From positions 149,801-186,271 of the forward strand of contig ONGA01000008.1 in the NCBI GenBank assembly GCA_900317285.1: DNA of 36,471 bases. The letters run 5' to 3'. This DNA comes from an uncultured Bacteroidales bacterium. GTDB lineage: Bacteria; Bacteroidota; Bacteroidia; Bacteroidales; P3. The notes beneath the pieces are model-generated. The model did not search any database. It was not told the DNA's origin and saw only the letters and a program-made list of their open reading frames with translations. This document shows, piece after piece, positions 15,968 through 23,869 of the stretch (its first letter is position 1; each line of letters begins with the position of its first letter). The position numbers and the translations under genes were made by a program.

Positions 15968-15975
15968 CAAAGGTA
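15968..15975 (-). promoter_or_regulatory. Likely -7 element of the ridA-acd-etfBA operon
   Basis: TACCTTTG on the minus strand, 35 bases before the ridA start. No good TTTG is found at the usual 19-base distance, so the upstream half is weak. Confidence 0.55.
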
Positions 15976-16028
15976 CGCATTTTTTTTCAATTACACCCCA
16001 TTGTTGAAAAAAAACTTTCTTAATGGCT

Positions 16029-16057
16029 GATTGTTAGCATATTTTTTTGTACTTTTG
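16029..16057 (+). promoter_or_regulatory. Likely promoter of anmK
   Basis: TACTTTTG at 16050-16057 matches the Bacteroidetes -7 element; GATTG at 16029-16033 is a weak -33 with short spacing. The start codon is 34 bases downstream. Confidence 0.6.
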
Positions 16058-16090
16058 CACCTGATTTCAACCACCTAAACAGGCTGTAAC

Positions 16091-17149
16091 ATGATAATAT
16101 TGGGACTGATGTCGGGCACTTCGCTCGATGGAACCGACCTGGCACTCTGCGATATCAACGGGCGCGACTATCGAATCCTCGCCGCCGACACTGTGCCGTA
16201 CCCCGAGCAGTGGCGCCGCCGCCTCTCCTCGCTCGAGGATGCCACGGCCCTTGAATATGTTAAAGCAAATGTTGAACTAGGACATTATTTCGGCAAGATA
16301 ATCAATGAATTCCTTGTTGGTAAAAATATCCATGTCGACGCGGTGTCATCCCACGGGCACACCATCTTCCATCAGCCTGCCATAGGGCTGACCACCCAGA
16401 TTGGCGACGGCGACTCCATAGCCGCCGAGACGGGGCTGCCGGTGGTCTGCAACTTCCGCACTCTCGACGTCGCCCTGGGAGGGCAGGGGGCACCCTTGGT
16501 TCCAATAGGCGATGAGCTGATGTTCAGTGATTTCGATGCGTGTCTCAATCTCGGCGGCATCGCCAACATCTCCTACCGTCAGGAGGGGTGTCGCGTCGCC
16601 TACGACATCTGTCCCTGCAACATGCCCCTCAACCGTCTCGCCGCCCTGTTGGGCTTCCCCTACGACCGCGACGGCGAAAATGCTCGCCGTGGGGTATTAA
16701 ATCATCAGTTGAATGAAACGCTGAATTATCTTGATTATTATTCTATTAGTAGTCCAAAATCACTGGGTAAAGAGTGGTTTGTCTCCACATTCTGGCCCCA
16801 TGTCGAGGCTGCTGAAGTTCCGGTTGAGGACAAGCTACGTACCGTGGTGGAACACATTGCCATACAGATTTCCGCTGTGCTCCGCTGCCAGCACATCCGC
16901 ACCCTTCTCGTCACCGGGGGCGGCGCCTTCAATAAATACCTTCTCGAACGTCTCGGAAAACTTGAACCAGAAGTTAAGATAACAGTTCCTGACAATCTGA
17001 TAGTAAATTATAAAGAGGCTTTAATTTTTGCTCTCTTGGGTTACCTCCGCCTCACGGGTGAGGTCAACACGCTCTCTTCCGTCACCGGTGCCTGTTGCGA
17101 CAGCATCGGCGGCAACATCTGCGGCGTTCTCCACCCCTCCACCCCCTGA
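16091..17149 (+). CDS. anmK: Anhydro-N-acetylmuramic acid kinase
   Basis: A 352-residue sugar kinase of the ASKHA fold that opens and phosphorylates 1,6-anhydroMurNAc in peptidoglycan recycling. Signatures: GLMSGTSLDGTDLALCDI at the start (ATP-binding loop), VDAVSSHGHTIFHQP, TQIGDGDSIAAETG with the catalytic aspartate region, LNLGGIANISY, and LLVTGGGAFNKYLLERL near the end. Slightly shorter than the E. coli enzyme (about 370), as in many Bacteroidetes. Two AT-rich patches (around 16720-16750 and 16965-17020) stand out against GC-rich codon use. MurNAc-6-P etherase is not in the window. An 11-bp repeat array begins about 21 bases after the stop. Confidence 0.95.
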   Translation: MIILGLMSGTSLDGTDLALCDINGRDYRILAADTVPYPEQWRRRLSSLEDATALEYVKANVELGHYFGKIINEFLVGKNIHVDAVSSHGHTIFHQPAIGLTTQIGDGDSIAAETGLPVVCNFRTLDVALGGQGAPLVPIGDELMFSDFDACLNLGGIANISYRQEGCRVAYDICPCNMPLNRLAALLGFPYDRDGENARRGVLNHQLNETLNYLDYYSISSPKSLGKEWFVSTFWPHVEAAEVPVEDKLRTVVEHIAIQISAVLRCQHIRTLLVTGGGAFNKYLLERLGKLEPEVKITVPDNLIVNYKEALIFALLGYLRLTGEVNTLSSVTGACCDSIGGNICGVLHPSTP

Positions 17150-17170
17150 ACACCCCCTCCGCCACCCCCT

Positions 17171-17302
17171 ACATAGGAGAAACATAGGAGCATCTAAGAA
17201 GCGGTATAGGAGAATGATAGTACAACGGTAGTACAACCGATATAGAAAGGTAGTAAAACAGTAGTACAACCATAGGACAAATTCCACCCCGACATAGGAG
17301 GA
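17171..17302. repeat. 11-bp phased repeat, array 2
   Basis: Twelve 11-base units, ten of them in a row from 17171: for example ACATAGGAGAA, ACATAGGAGCA, GTATAGGAGAA, TGATAGTACAA, CGGTAGTACAA, AGGTAGTAAAA, CAGTAGTACAA, CCATAGGACAA. Consensus NNNTAGNANAA. The unit at 17281 is off-consensus, but the next (17292, ACATAGGAGGA) is again in phase. The gap 17150-17575 otherwise holds TCCCAC repeats (about 17334-17368), the inverted units at 17392 and the tRNA promoter; I see no gene. Confidence 0.9.
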
Positions 17303-17391
17303 TTTTTCGCCACCTGTCTTAAAAAGTGTTAAAATCCCACTTATCCCACTCCACCGCATTTCATCCCACACTCTTTCGCTGAACCCCCGAT

Positions 17392-17425
17392 TTTCTCCTA
17401 TCTTTCTCCTATCTCCTCCTATCTT
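17392..17425. repeat. Inverted-orientation 11-bp units
   Basis: TTTCTCCTATC occurs twice in tandem with a third 10-base copy TCCTCCTATC, then TTTCGCC. These are reverse complements of the TAGGAGAAA units of the array at 17171-17302, so the two form a loose inverted pair. Confidence 0.75.
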
Positions 17426-17502
17426 TCGCCAGGCAGCCGTTGGGGTGAGAAGATTTTATTTTGTTGTATAATAACATCTTGCAAATTATTTTCAAAAAAT
17501 AT

Positions 17503-17533
17503 TTTGTCATGTCGCAAATTCTTGGTACTTTTG
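17503..17533 (+). promoter_or_regulatory. Promoter of the tRNA gene
   Basis: TTTG at 17503-17506, exactly 19 bases, TACTTTTG at 17526-17533; the tRNA begins 42 bases later. A textbook match to the Bacteroidetes consensus. Confidence 0.8.
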
Positions 17534-17575
17534 CACCCGTTTTTGAAACAGAAATGACCGTTCAAAACGAGAGAT

Positions 17576-17649
17576 GGCGGGATAGCTCAGCTGGTTAGAG
17601 CGCTGGATTCATAACCCGGAGGTCATCAGTTCAAGTCTGATTCCCGCTA
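17576..17649 (+). tRNA. tRNA with CAT anticodon (tRNA-Met, elongator type)
   Basis: A 74-base cloverleaf: acceptor GGCGGGA/TCCCGCT (first pair G-U), D-arm GCTC/GAGC, anticodon stem CTGGA/CCCGG around TTCATAA, T-arm ATCAG/CTGAT around TTCAAGT. Discriminator A; CCA is not encoded. The first pair excludes initiator tRNA. The A31-C39 pair at the top of the anticodon loop is a mismatch. A CAT anticodon may also be tRNA-Ile2 (lysidine-modified); I favour Met from overall likeness. Confidence 0.9.
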
Positions 17650-17686
17650 CTTTTTTTTCATGATTGAGTTTATGAAATGTTTTAGG

Positions 17687-17719
17687 CACCTGAAGATCAA
17701 CTTCAGGTGTCTTTTTTTT
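17687..17719 (+). terminator. Terminator after the tRNA
   Basis: CACCTGAAG (17687-17695) pairs with CTTCAGGTG (17701-17709), five-base loop, followed by TC and eight T (17712-17719). A clear intrinsic terminator 38 bases after the tRNA. Confidence 0.88.
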
Positions 17720-17769
17720 CTTCCCCCTCCGCAATAAAAAGCCTTCGCGCGCGTTAAATATTGTTGATT

Positions 17770-18855
17770 ATGGACGACAAACATCTTTACAGCAACTTCG
17801 AATACGACTCCGCCCTCAGTGTGCACGAAGGGGTCAAACAGCCTGACCAGGTGAGCAATAGCTATCTCGAACGCATGCGCGCCAAGCGCCGCCAGGAGCC
17901 CTCGGTCGAGGAACTTGTGAGCGGCATCCTCCATGGCGACCGCACACTCCTCAGCCGCGCCATCACACTGGTTGAGAGTTCTTTATATGCCCACCAGCAG
18001 AAAGCTCAGGAGGTCATCGAGCGCTGTCTGCCCTACAGTGGCAAGTCGGTCCGTCTCGGCATCACCGGTGTCCCGGGCGCAGGCAAAAGCACTGTCATCG
18101 AGGCTCTTGGCAAGATGCTCACCGCCCACAACCACAAGGTCGCCGTCCTCGCCATCGACCCCAGCAGCGAACGCAGCAAAGGCTCCATCCTCGGCGACAA
18201 GACCCGCATGGAAGAGCTCTCCGTCGACCCCAACGCCTTCATCCGCCCTTCCCCCTCGGCAGGCTCTCTCGGCGGCGTGGCACGCAAGACGCGCGAAATC
18301 ATCACCCTCTGCGAAGCCGCCGGTTTCGATGTCGTAATCGTTGAGACTGTGGGAGTTGGGCAAAGCGAGGTAGCGGCACATTCCATGGTCGACTTCTTCC
18401 TCCTCCTCCAGCTTGCCAACACCGGCGACGAGTTGCAGGGCATCAAGCGCGGCATCATGGAAATGGCCGACATGATTGCCATCAACAAATGCGAACTCGA
18501 CCCACAGCGTGCAGAACTCGCTGCAGGCCAGTTCCGTAACGCACTCCATCTCTTCCCCATGCCCGAGAGCGGATGGACCGTCAAGGTCTCCCTCTGCTCC
18601 GCCTACACCAAGCAGGGCGTCGAGGACCTCTGGAACTCCGTCATGGACTATGTCACCTTCACCAAAGGCAACGGCTATTTCTACCAGAAACGCCAGCAGC
18701 AGAACCTCCGCATCATGACCGAGGCCGTCGAGAACGGTCTCCGCGAACGCTTCTTCAACACCCCCGGCATCGAGGAGCGCATCGAAGCGTTGAGCAAGGA
18801 GATTCTCGAGAACAAGATTAGCCCGTATGCGGCTGCAGACCAACTGCTTGCATGA
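17770..18855 (+). CDS. meaB: MeaB/ArgK-type GTPase (methylmalonyl-CoA mutase chaperone)
   Basis: A 361-residue G3E-type GTPase that guards and loads the B12-dependent methylmalonyl-CoA mutase, so it points to the succinate-propionate route. G1 loop GVPGAGKST at residues 100-108; DPSSERSKGSILGDKTRM follows; RPSPSAGSLGGVA; ETVGVGQSE at 192-200. The guanine-specificity motif reads NKCE (239-242) in place of the family's usual NKAD, a notable change of Asp to Glu. ATG 17770 is chosen over TTG codons at 17761 and 17764. The stop overlaps the hemW ATG by four bases (ATGA). The mutase genes are not in the window. Confidence 0.93.
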   Translation: MDDKHLYSNFEYDSALSVHEGVKQPDQVSNSYLERMRAKRRQEPSVEELVSGILHGDRTLLSRAITLVESSLYAHQQKAQEVIERCLPYSGKSVRLGITGVPGAGKSTVIEALGKMLTAHNHKVAVLAIDPSSERSKGSILGDKTRMEELSVDPNAFIRPSPSAGSLGGVARKTREIITLCEAAGFDVVIVETVGVGQSEVAAHSMVDFFLLLQLANTGDELQGIKRGIMEMADMIAINKCELDPQRAELAAGQFRNALHLFPMPESGWTVKVSLCSAYTKQGVEDLWNSVMDYVTFTKGNGYFYQKRQQQNLRIMTEAVENGLRERFFNTPGIEERIEALSKEILENKISPYAAADQLLA

Positions 18856-19964
18856 TCTATATCCACGTCCCTTTCTGCCACCGCAAGTGCACCTATTGCG
18901 CTTTCTATTCCAAGCCTGTAGGGGTGCAGCATCCGGCATCCGCCTATGTCGACGCCCTCATCGAGGAAATGTGGCAGCGGCGGAGCGAACAGGCCCATCC
19001 CATCCGTACAATCTATTTTGGTGGCGGCACGCCAAGTATACTTGCTATCAGTGACTTGGAGCGCATTGTCAACGCCCTGCGCACCCATTTCGACCTCTCG
19101 CAGCTCGAGGAGGCGACCCTGGAAGCCAATCCCGAGGATCTGACAGACGATTACTTACATGGAATCAGGGACTTGGGATTTTTTAACCGCCTCAGTATCG
19201 GCATCCAGAGCCTCGACGACGACATGCTGCGTCTCATCGGTCGCCGTCACACTGCCGACCAGGCCATTGCTGCCGTGGAAAATGCCTATAAGGCTGGTTC
19301 CCATAATCTTTCAGTGGATTTCATTTACGGTCTCCCCAATAATTCTCACTTCTCAACTTTCAATTTTCAATTGGTTTCCCATGTCTCCGCCTACGCCCTC
19401 ACCGTTGAGCCCGGCACCGCTCTGGCCGTGCAGGTGCAGCAGGGCAGAGTGGTGCTCCCCTCCGACGACGAGGTGGTGAGGCAATACTATGGGATGCGTG
19501 GAATGCTTGATTCCATGGGTTTTAGCCAGTATGAAGTGAGCAATTTTGCCCGTCCGGGGTTCGAGTCGAAGCACAACAGCCGCTACTGGGACCGCACCCC
19601 GTACCTCGGTCTCGGTCCCTCGGCCCACAGCTTCGACGGACTTCACCGCCGCTGGAACGTCAGCAGCGTGGAGGACTACATCTCATCCATTGCCGACCAT
19701 ACAGGTTTCTCCCAGCAGGAGACCCTCACTCCCGCCGATGCCTTCAACGAGCTCCTCATGACCTCCCTCCGTACCACCCGGGGACTTGCCGTCTCCCAAG
19801 TGCCTGATAAATATAAAGAAAGGCTGCATCAGATGATACAGCCCTATATTGATTGCGGTTGGATTTCCAAACACGGGGATTCAAACTCCGCGCTCTTCTA
19901 TCGTCCCACCCCCGAGGGGCTCCTCCATGCCGACGGCATCGCCGCCGCACTATTCGTCTCCTGA
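18852..19964 (+). CDS. hemW: HemW-like radical SAM protein
   Basis: A 370-residue radical SAM protein of the HemW (heme chaperone; formerly called coproporphyrinogen III oxidase-like) family. The [4Fe-4S] cysteines are Cys9, Cys13 and Cys16 (PFCHRKCTYCAF). GGGTPS at 57-62, EANPEDLTDD, RLSIGIQSLDD and the late KHNSRYWDRTPYLGLGPSAHSF are all family marks. Oddity: after FIYGLP (residue 162) the usual helix before the HLSAY motif is replaced by a shorter NNSHFSTFNFQL, encoded by a 7-bp repeat (19343-19370). Translation is coupled to meaB. It converges with the SPOR gene with a 15-base overlap of the 3' ends. Confidence 0.93.
   Translation: MIYIHVPFCHRKCTYCAFYSKPVGVQHPASAYVDALIEEMWQRRSEQAHPIRTIYFGGGTPSILAISDLERIVNALRTHFDLSQLEEATLEANPEDLTDDYLHGIRDLGFFNRLSIGIQSLDDDMLRLIGRRHTADQAIAAVENAYKAGSHNLSVDFIYGLPNNSHFSTFNFQLVSHVSAYALTVEPGTALAVQVQQGRVVLPSDDEVVRQYYGMRGMLDSMGFSQYEVSNFARPGFESKHNSRYWDRTPYLGLGPSAHSFDGLHRRWNVSSVEDYISSIADHTGFSQQETLTPADAFNELLMTSLRTTRGLAVSQVPDKYKERLHQMIQPYIDCGWISKHGDSNSALFYRPTPEGLLHADGIAAALFVS
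19343..19370. repeat. Heptamer array inside hemW
   Basis: Units TTCTCAC, TTCTCAA, CTTTCAA, TTTTCAA in coding sequence, giving the FSTFNFQL segment. Same unit family as in the rnfB-rnfC spacer and the EamA gene. Confidence 0.8.
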
Positions 19965-20402
19965 CTCCAGGTCGTCGGGAGCGAAGTCGTTCACTTCCGG
20001 AGGTTCGGGGTATATATTGTCCTTGATAATGTAGCCTTTGTAAAACTCCTTGATTTCCTGCAGGAAAGCGTAGGCTTCGAGGCGGGAGCGGAAGTCGCCG
20101 ACCTTGACCTTGAAGTTGGGCTCGTCATACACGATGTATGCCTGCGCGTTGGGGTAGTCCTCCATGAAACGGTCGCGGAGGTTGAAGGCGTTGTTCTTCG
20201 AGTTTGTGCCTGAGAATGAGGCAATCTGTACGCGGTAGCCTGGGATGGTCTTCACTTTGTTGTTCAGTTCGATATGGCGGTTGACCATCTCGTTCACCGC
20301 CACATCCCCAGTGACGCGCACATGCCCGTTCTGTGCTGCGGCGGTGCCCGACGCAAGAAACAGCATGGCGGCAAGGTAGGGGAGGAGTGTCCTCATGCTC
20401 AT
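19950..20402 (-). CDS. Secreted SPOR-domain protein
   Basis: A 150-residue protein starting at ATG 20402 (or 20396, two codons later). Residues about 3-24 form a signal peptide (RTLLPYLAAMLFLASGTAAAQ). The C-terminal part, residues about 65-135, is a SPOR domain: GYRVQIASFSG, then FKVKVGDFRSRLEAYAFLQEIK and a hydrophobic end (GYIIKDNIY). SPOR domains bind denuded peptidoglycan strands, often at the division site. The acidic tail (PPEVNDFAPDDLESGDE) is unusual. The uspA stop is 13 bases upstream, so the two minus-strand genes are probably cotranscribed. Confidence 0.88.
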   Translation of the reverse strand: MSMRTLLPYLAAMLFLASGTAAAQNGHVRVTGDVAVNEMVNRHIELNNKVKTIPGYRVQIASFSGTNSKNNAFNLRDRFMEDYPNAQAYIVYDEPNFKVKVGDFRSRLEAYAFLQEIKEFYKGYIIKDNIYPEPPEVNDFAPDDLESGDE

Positions 20403-20415
20403 ATTAGCGTGTTGA

Positions 20416-21243
20416 TTATTTTGTCTTGTCGGGTGCATTGGCAAGCACGTCCTTCGGACGCACGGTCAGCACGGGAATGGTGGAATTGGAAATCATCTGT
20501 TGTGCGAACGAGCCCAGGAACAGGTTGGAGAAGGATGCCTCCTGCTCGGTCATGATGGCAATCAGGTCGGCCTTGTGCTCCTCGGCATACGCCAGCGTGT
20601 CGGTGGTGACGTTGTGCTTGACGTCGATGAGCGTGGTCTGGTACTTGATCTCCTGCTTGTCGAGGTAGCGCTCCACCATCGCCACATAGTTGTCCACCAC
20701 CTTGCGGACGCTGGGCGCTGTGGCGGTGTAGAGACCGAGGATATGGATGGTCGAACCAAAGTGTTTGGCAAAAGTCGCCGCCTGACCCACCTTCTGGCGG
20801 GTATCGTCGCTGCTGTCGATGGGTACGACGATGGTTTCCAGCGCTTTATTGAAATTGAAGTCTTCGCGGATAAGCAGCACCGGAATGGGGGAAAGCTCCA
20901 CCGTGCGGTAGCTGTTCTTGCCCAGCAAGCCTTTCTTCATTCCACTCATGCCGTGGGTGCCCACAATCAGCAGAGCCCCGTTGTCGGCCTGTGCTTGCTT
21001 GGCAAGCTCCTCGGCGGGATTACCTTGTCGGATGACATACTCCAGTTTGATGCCTTCCAGCAGGTTGGCAACAGCAGCGATGCGCTGCTCGATTTCAGTT
21101 CGGATAGGGGTTTCGTCCTCATTTTTTTCTTTGACATACACAAGGCGGATGTCGCTTTGCCAGCGGTTCCCGATGTTGATGGCAAGGTCGACCGCATAGG
21201 CGGAGCCGGACGAAAAGTCAAAGCCGACAATTACTCTGTTCAT
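20416..21243 (-). CDS. Universal stress protein, two UspA domains
   Basis: A 275-residue protein made of two UspA domains (residues about 1-140 and 145-270). The first starts MNRVIVGFDFSSGSAYAVDLA and ends with GTHGMSGMKKGLLGKNSYRTV, an ATP-binding type G-H-G loop, then IPVLLIRED. The second starts ETIVVPIDSSDDTRQKV and ends SFSNLFLGSFAQQMISNS and IPVLTVRP; its glycine loop is weaker (IMTEQEASF), so it may not bind ATP. Such proteins act in stress survival; the exact role is not known. It has its own promoter divergent from rnf. Confidence 0.93.
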   Translation of the reverse strand: MNRVIVGFDFSSGSAYAVDLAINIGNRWQSDIRLVYVKEKNEDETPIRTEIEQRIAAVANLLEGIKLEYVIRQGNPAEELAKQAQADNGALLIVGTHGMSGMKKGLLGKNSYRTVELSPIPVLLIREDFNFNKALETIVVPIDSSDDTRQKVGQAATFAKHFGSTIHILGLYTATAPSVRKVVDNYVAMVERYLDKQEIKYQTTLIDVKHNVTTDTLAYAEEHKADLIAIMTEQEASFSNLFLGSFAQQMISNSTIPVLTVRPKDVLANAPDKTK

Positions 21244-21271
21244 AGCGTGTTGTTTTTATTTTTTCGGGATA

Positions 21272-21302
21272 CAAAATTACTAATTAATTTTTGATTGACA
21301 AA
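21272..21302 (-). promoter_or_regulatory. Promoter of uspA
   Basis: Minus strand: TTTG (21302-21299), 19 bases, TAATTTTG (21279-21272), 29 bases before the ATG. Confidence 0.75.
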
Positions 21303-21427
21303 ATTTTTTTTGACAGAATATCAGTAAGATAAATATTTCTTGTTGAAAATCAACTATTTATAAATGCCTGTTTGACTGCCGGTAACGCCCATGGAGTTGT
21401 GGTTGATAGAGTTGTGGAAAAAAAAAT

Positions 21428-21458
21428 TTTGCCATATAGTATAAAATATGTAATTTTG
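21428..21458 (+). promoter_or_regulatory. Promoter of the rnf operon
   Basis: TTTG (21428-21431), 19 bases, TAATTTTG (21451-21458). The leader to the rnfB ATG is about 60 bases and AT-rich. The gap 21244-21527 holds only the two divergent promoters. Confidence 0.78.
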
Positions 21459-21527
21459 CAATCGCTTAATGTAAGTATTTTTTGTTAAAATTCATAAATT
21501 AAGGAAACCTAAAACACAAAATAACAA

Positions 21528-22403
21528 ATGACTCAACAAATCTTGATTGCGGTATTGGTGTTAGGCGTTATTGGCGCCTTCTTTGCCGTGGTGCTCTATT
21601 TTGTAGCCCAAAAATTCAAGGTGGTGGAAGACCCGCTGATTGACGAAGTTGCCGAAGTGCTTCCCGGTGCCAACTGTGGCGGTTGCGGAAAGGCCGGCTG
21701 CCGTGCTTTTGCCGAAGCCTGTGTGGCTCAAGGCAACCTCGAAGGTCTGCGCTGCGCCCCCGGCGGCGACCCTGTCGCCCAGAAAATTGCCGTCTTGCTC
21801 GGCTGCTCCGTGGAACAAGGCGAACCTCAGGTTGCTGTGGTGCGTTGCAACCCCGCCAACTGCGGTGAGAAACGCCGCTCCAACTACGACGGTCTGCGCA
21901 GTTGCGCTTTCGCCAACACTGTCTACACCGGTGAGAGCGGCTGCCCCTTCGGTTGCCTCGGTTGCGGCGACTGTGTCGCTGCTTGCCAGTTCGACGCCAT
22001 CCACATGGGCCCCGACGGTGTCCCAGTGGTCGACGAGAACAAGTGCACCGCTTGCGGCGCCTGCGCCAAAGCATGCCCCCGCCGCATCATCGAATTGCGT
22101 AACAAGGGTAAGAAGGACCGTCGCGTCTACGTCAGCTGTGTCAACAAGGAGAAAGGTGCCCAGGCCATGAAGACCTGTGCCAACGCCTGTATCGGTTGTG
22201 GCAAGTGTGCCAAGGTTTGCCCCATGGAGGCTATCACCATTGCCGACAACCTCTCCTATATCGACTTCAACAAGTGCATCGCTTGCCGCAAGTGCGTCGT
22301 CGAGTGCCCCACGCACGCCATTACCGACGTCAACTTCCCGGCTCCGGCCAAGAAGCCCGAGGCTCCCAAACCCGCCGAGGCTCCTGCCGCTCCCGCCAAT
22401 TAA
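21528..22403 (+). CDS. rnfB: Rnf complex subunit RnfB (ferredoxin-type)
   Basis: A 291-residue iron-sulfur subunit that accepts electrons from reduced ferredoxin for the ion-pumping Rnf complex. Residues 5-27 form the single membrane anchor. The first cluster motif is CGGCGKAGC (50-58) with a further Cys near 76. Then come four ferredoxin-type motifs: CPFGCLGCGDCVAACQ, CTACGACAKACP, CANACIGCGKCAKVCP and CIACRKCVVECP. The end is a Pro/Ala/Lys tail (about residues 270-291). First gene of the operon. The rnfC ATG follows after 30 bases, a gap largely made of 7-bp units. Confidence 0.96.
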   Translation: MTQQILIAVLVLGVIGAFFAVVLYFVAQKFKVVEDPLIDEVAEVLPGANCGGCGKAGCRAFAEACVAQGNLEGLRCAPGGDPVAQKIAVLLGCSVEQGEPQVAVVRCNPANCGEKRRSNYDGLRSCAFANTVYTGESGCPFGCLGCGDCVAACQFDAIHMGPDGVPVVDENKCTACGACAKACPRRIIELRNKGKKDRRVYVSCVNKEKGAQAMKTCANACIGCGKCAKVCPMEAITIADNLSYIDFNKCIACRKCVVECPTHAITDVNFPAPAKKPEAPKPAEAPAAPAN

Positions 22404-22424
22404 TTTTCAACTTTCAACTTTCAA
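22404..22424. repeat. Heptamer array between rnfB and rnfC
   Basis: TTTTCAA, CTTTCAA, CTTTCAA run directly from the rnfB stop; then TTTGAAGAG leads to the rnfC ATG at 22434. Two thirds of the spacer is array. Confidence 0.85.
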
Positions 22425-22433
22425 TTTGAAGAG

Positions 22434-23762
22434 ATGAAGACATTCAAAATGGGTGGTGTCCACCCCGAAGAAAACAAGATATCCAACGATGCCGCCATCG
22501 AAGTGATGCCTGTGCCGGCGCAAATGGTGGTGCTTATGAACCAGCACCTCGGTGCTCCTGCCACTCCCGTGGTGCAGAAAGGCGACAAAGTCAAGGTCGG
22601 CCAGCTCATCGGCGAAGCTCAGGCCTTCATGTGCGCCAATGTCCATTCCCCCGTCAGCGGTACCGTCCTGAAGGTCGATACCTGCAAGGATGCTTTTGGC
22701 CTCGCCAAGCCCGCCGTCTATATCACTGTTGAGGGAGACGAATGGATGGAAACCATCGACCGTACTCCCGATATCAAACGCGAATGCTCCCTTGAGCCGC
22801 AGCAGATTGTTGCCAAACTCAAGGAGATGGGTATCGTCGGTCTCGGCGGTGCCACCTTCCCGGCCCACATTAAATACAGCATCCCCGAGGGCAAGAAAGC
22901 CGAGTACCTCATCATCAATGCCGCCGAGTGCGAGCCTTACCTCACCTCCGACTACCGTGTCATGATGGAGCATGCCGAGGAAGTCTGCATCGGCGTCAGC
23001 ATCCTCCGGAAAGCTTTGGGTGTCCCCAACGCCTACATCGGCATCGAGAGCAATAAACCCCTCGCTATCGCCAAGATGCAGGAGACGGCACGCCAGTTCG
23101 AGGGCATCATCGTCGAGCCCTTGAAGGTTAAATACCCGCAAGGCGCCGAGAAACAGCTCATCAATGCCATCACTGGTCGCAAGGTGCCCAGTGGCAAGCT
23201 TCCCATCGACGTGGGTTGTGTGGTGAGCAACCTCGGCACCGCATTCTCGGTCTACGAGGCTATCCAGAAGAACAAACCCCTCATCGAAAATATCCTCACC
23301 GTCACCGGTAAGAAACTGCCTTCGCAGCACAACTACATCGTGCGCATTGGTACCACCTATAACGACATCATCAAGCATTCCATCGGCGAGCTCCCCGCCA
23401 CCACTGGCAAAGTCATCAGCGGCGGCACCATGATGGGTAAGGCTGTGGTCAACCTCGACGCTCCCACCGTTAAGGGTAATTCCAGTGTCCTTGTCATGGA
23501 CGAAGCTGAAGCGCGCCGTAATCCCGAGACTGCCTGTATCCGCTGTGGCAAGTGCATGCACGCATGTCCCATGGGTCTTGAGCCCTACCTCTTCTCGGCA
23601 TTGGTGAAGAACGGACGCATTGAGGAAGCCAAGGAACACAACATCCTTGATTGTATCGAGTGCGGTTGCTGCTTCTTCAGTTGCCCGGCCAACAAGCCCC
23701 TCACCGACGAGATCCGCCTCGGAAAGAACAAGGTTCGTGCCATGATGGCCGCCAAGAAGTAA
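22434..23762 (+). CDS. rnfC: Rnf complex subunit RnfC
   Basis: A 442-residue soluble subunit that binds FMN and NADH and passes electrons to NAD+. The N-terminal part (KTFKMGGVHPEENK) and the flavin/NADH region with GLGGATFPAHIKY and INAAECEPYLTSDYR are typical of RnfC. Two ferredoxin motifs are near the end: CIRCGKCMHACPMGLEP (from 368) and CIECGCCFFSCPANKPL (from 407). It stops soon after (KVRAMMAAKK), without the long Ala/Lys tail of proteobacterial RnfC. Membrane-associated via RnfB/D. A 107-base gap to rnfD holds paired 7-bp arrays. Confidence 0.96.
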   Translation: MKTFKMGGVHPEENKISNDAAIEVMPVPAQMVVLMNQHLGAPATPVVQKGDKVKVGQLIGEAQAFMCANVHSPVSGTVLKVDTCKDAFGLAKPAVYITVEGDEWMETIDRTPDIKRECSLEPQQIVAKLKEMGIVGLGGATFPAHIKYSIPEGKKAEYLIINAAECEPYLTSDYRVMMEHAEEVCIGVSILRKALGVPNAYIGIESNKPLAIAKMQETARQFEGIIVEPLKVKYPQGAEKQLINAITGRKVPSGKLPIDVGCVVSNLGTAFSVYEAIQKNKPLIENILTVTGKKLPSQHNYIVRIGTTYNDIIKHSIGELPATTGKVISGGTMMGKAVVNLDAPTVKGNSSVLVMDEAEARRNPETACIRCGKCMHACPMGLEPYLFSALVKNGRIEEAKEHNILDCIECGCCFFSCPANKPLTDEIRLGKNKVRAMMAAKK

Positions 23763-23770
23763 TTTGGGGG

Positions 23771-23850
23771 TTAAGGGTTATGGTTTGATGTTTAAAGAGT
23801 CTGCTCGTGAAAAACATTAACCGTAAACCTTAAGCCATAAACTTTAAACG
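23771..23850. repeat. Inverted pair of heptamer arrays between rnfC and rnfD
   Basis: TTAAGGG, TTATGGT, TTGATGT, TTAAAGA (23771-23798), then a 17-base core, then ATTAACC, GTAAACC, TTAAGCC, ATAAACT, TTAAACG (23816-23850). The arms are loosely inverted. The same layout and units as between etfB and etfA. Confidence 0.82.
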
Positions 23851-23869
23851 AAAACAATATTATTATAAT

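Noticed and set aside
17171-17302. CRISPR array
   Set aside because: Units are only 11 bp with no spacers, and no cas gene is near.
17576-17649. Initiator tRNA-fMet
   Set aside because: Position 1 pairs (G-U) and the typical initiator features are not seen; elongator Met or Ile2 fits better.
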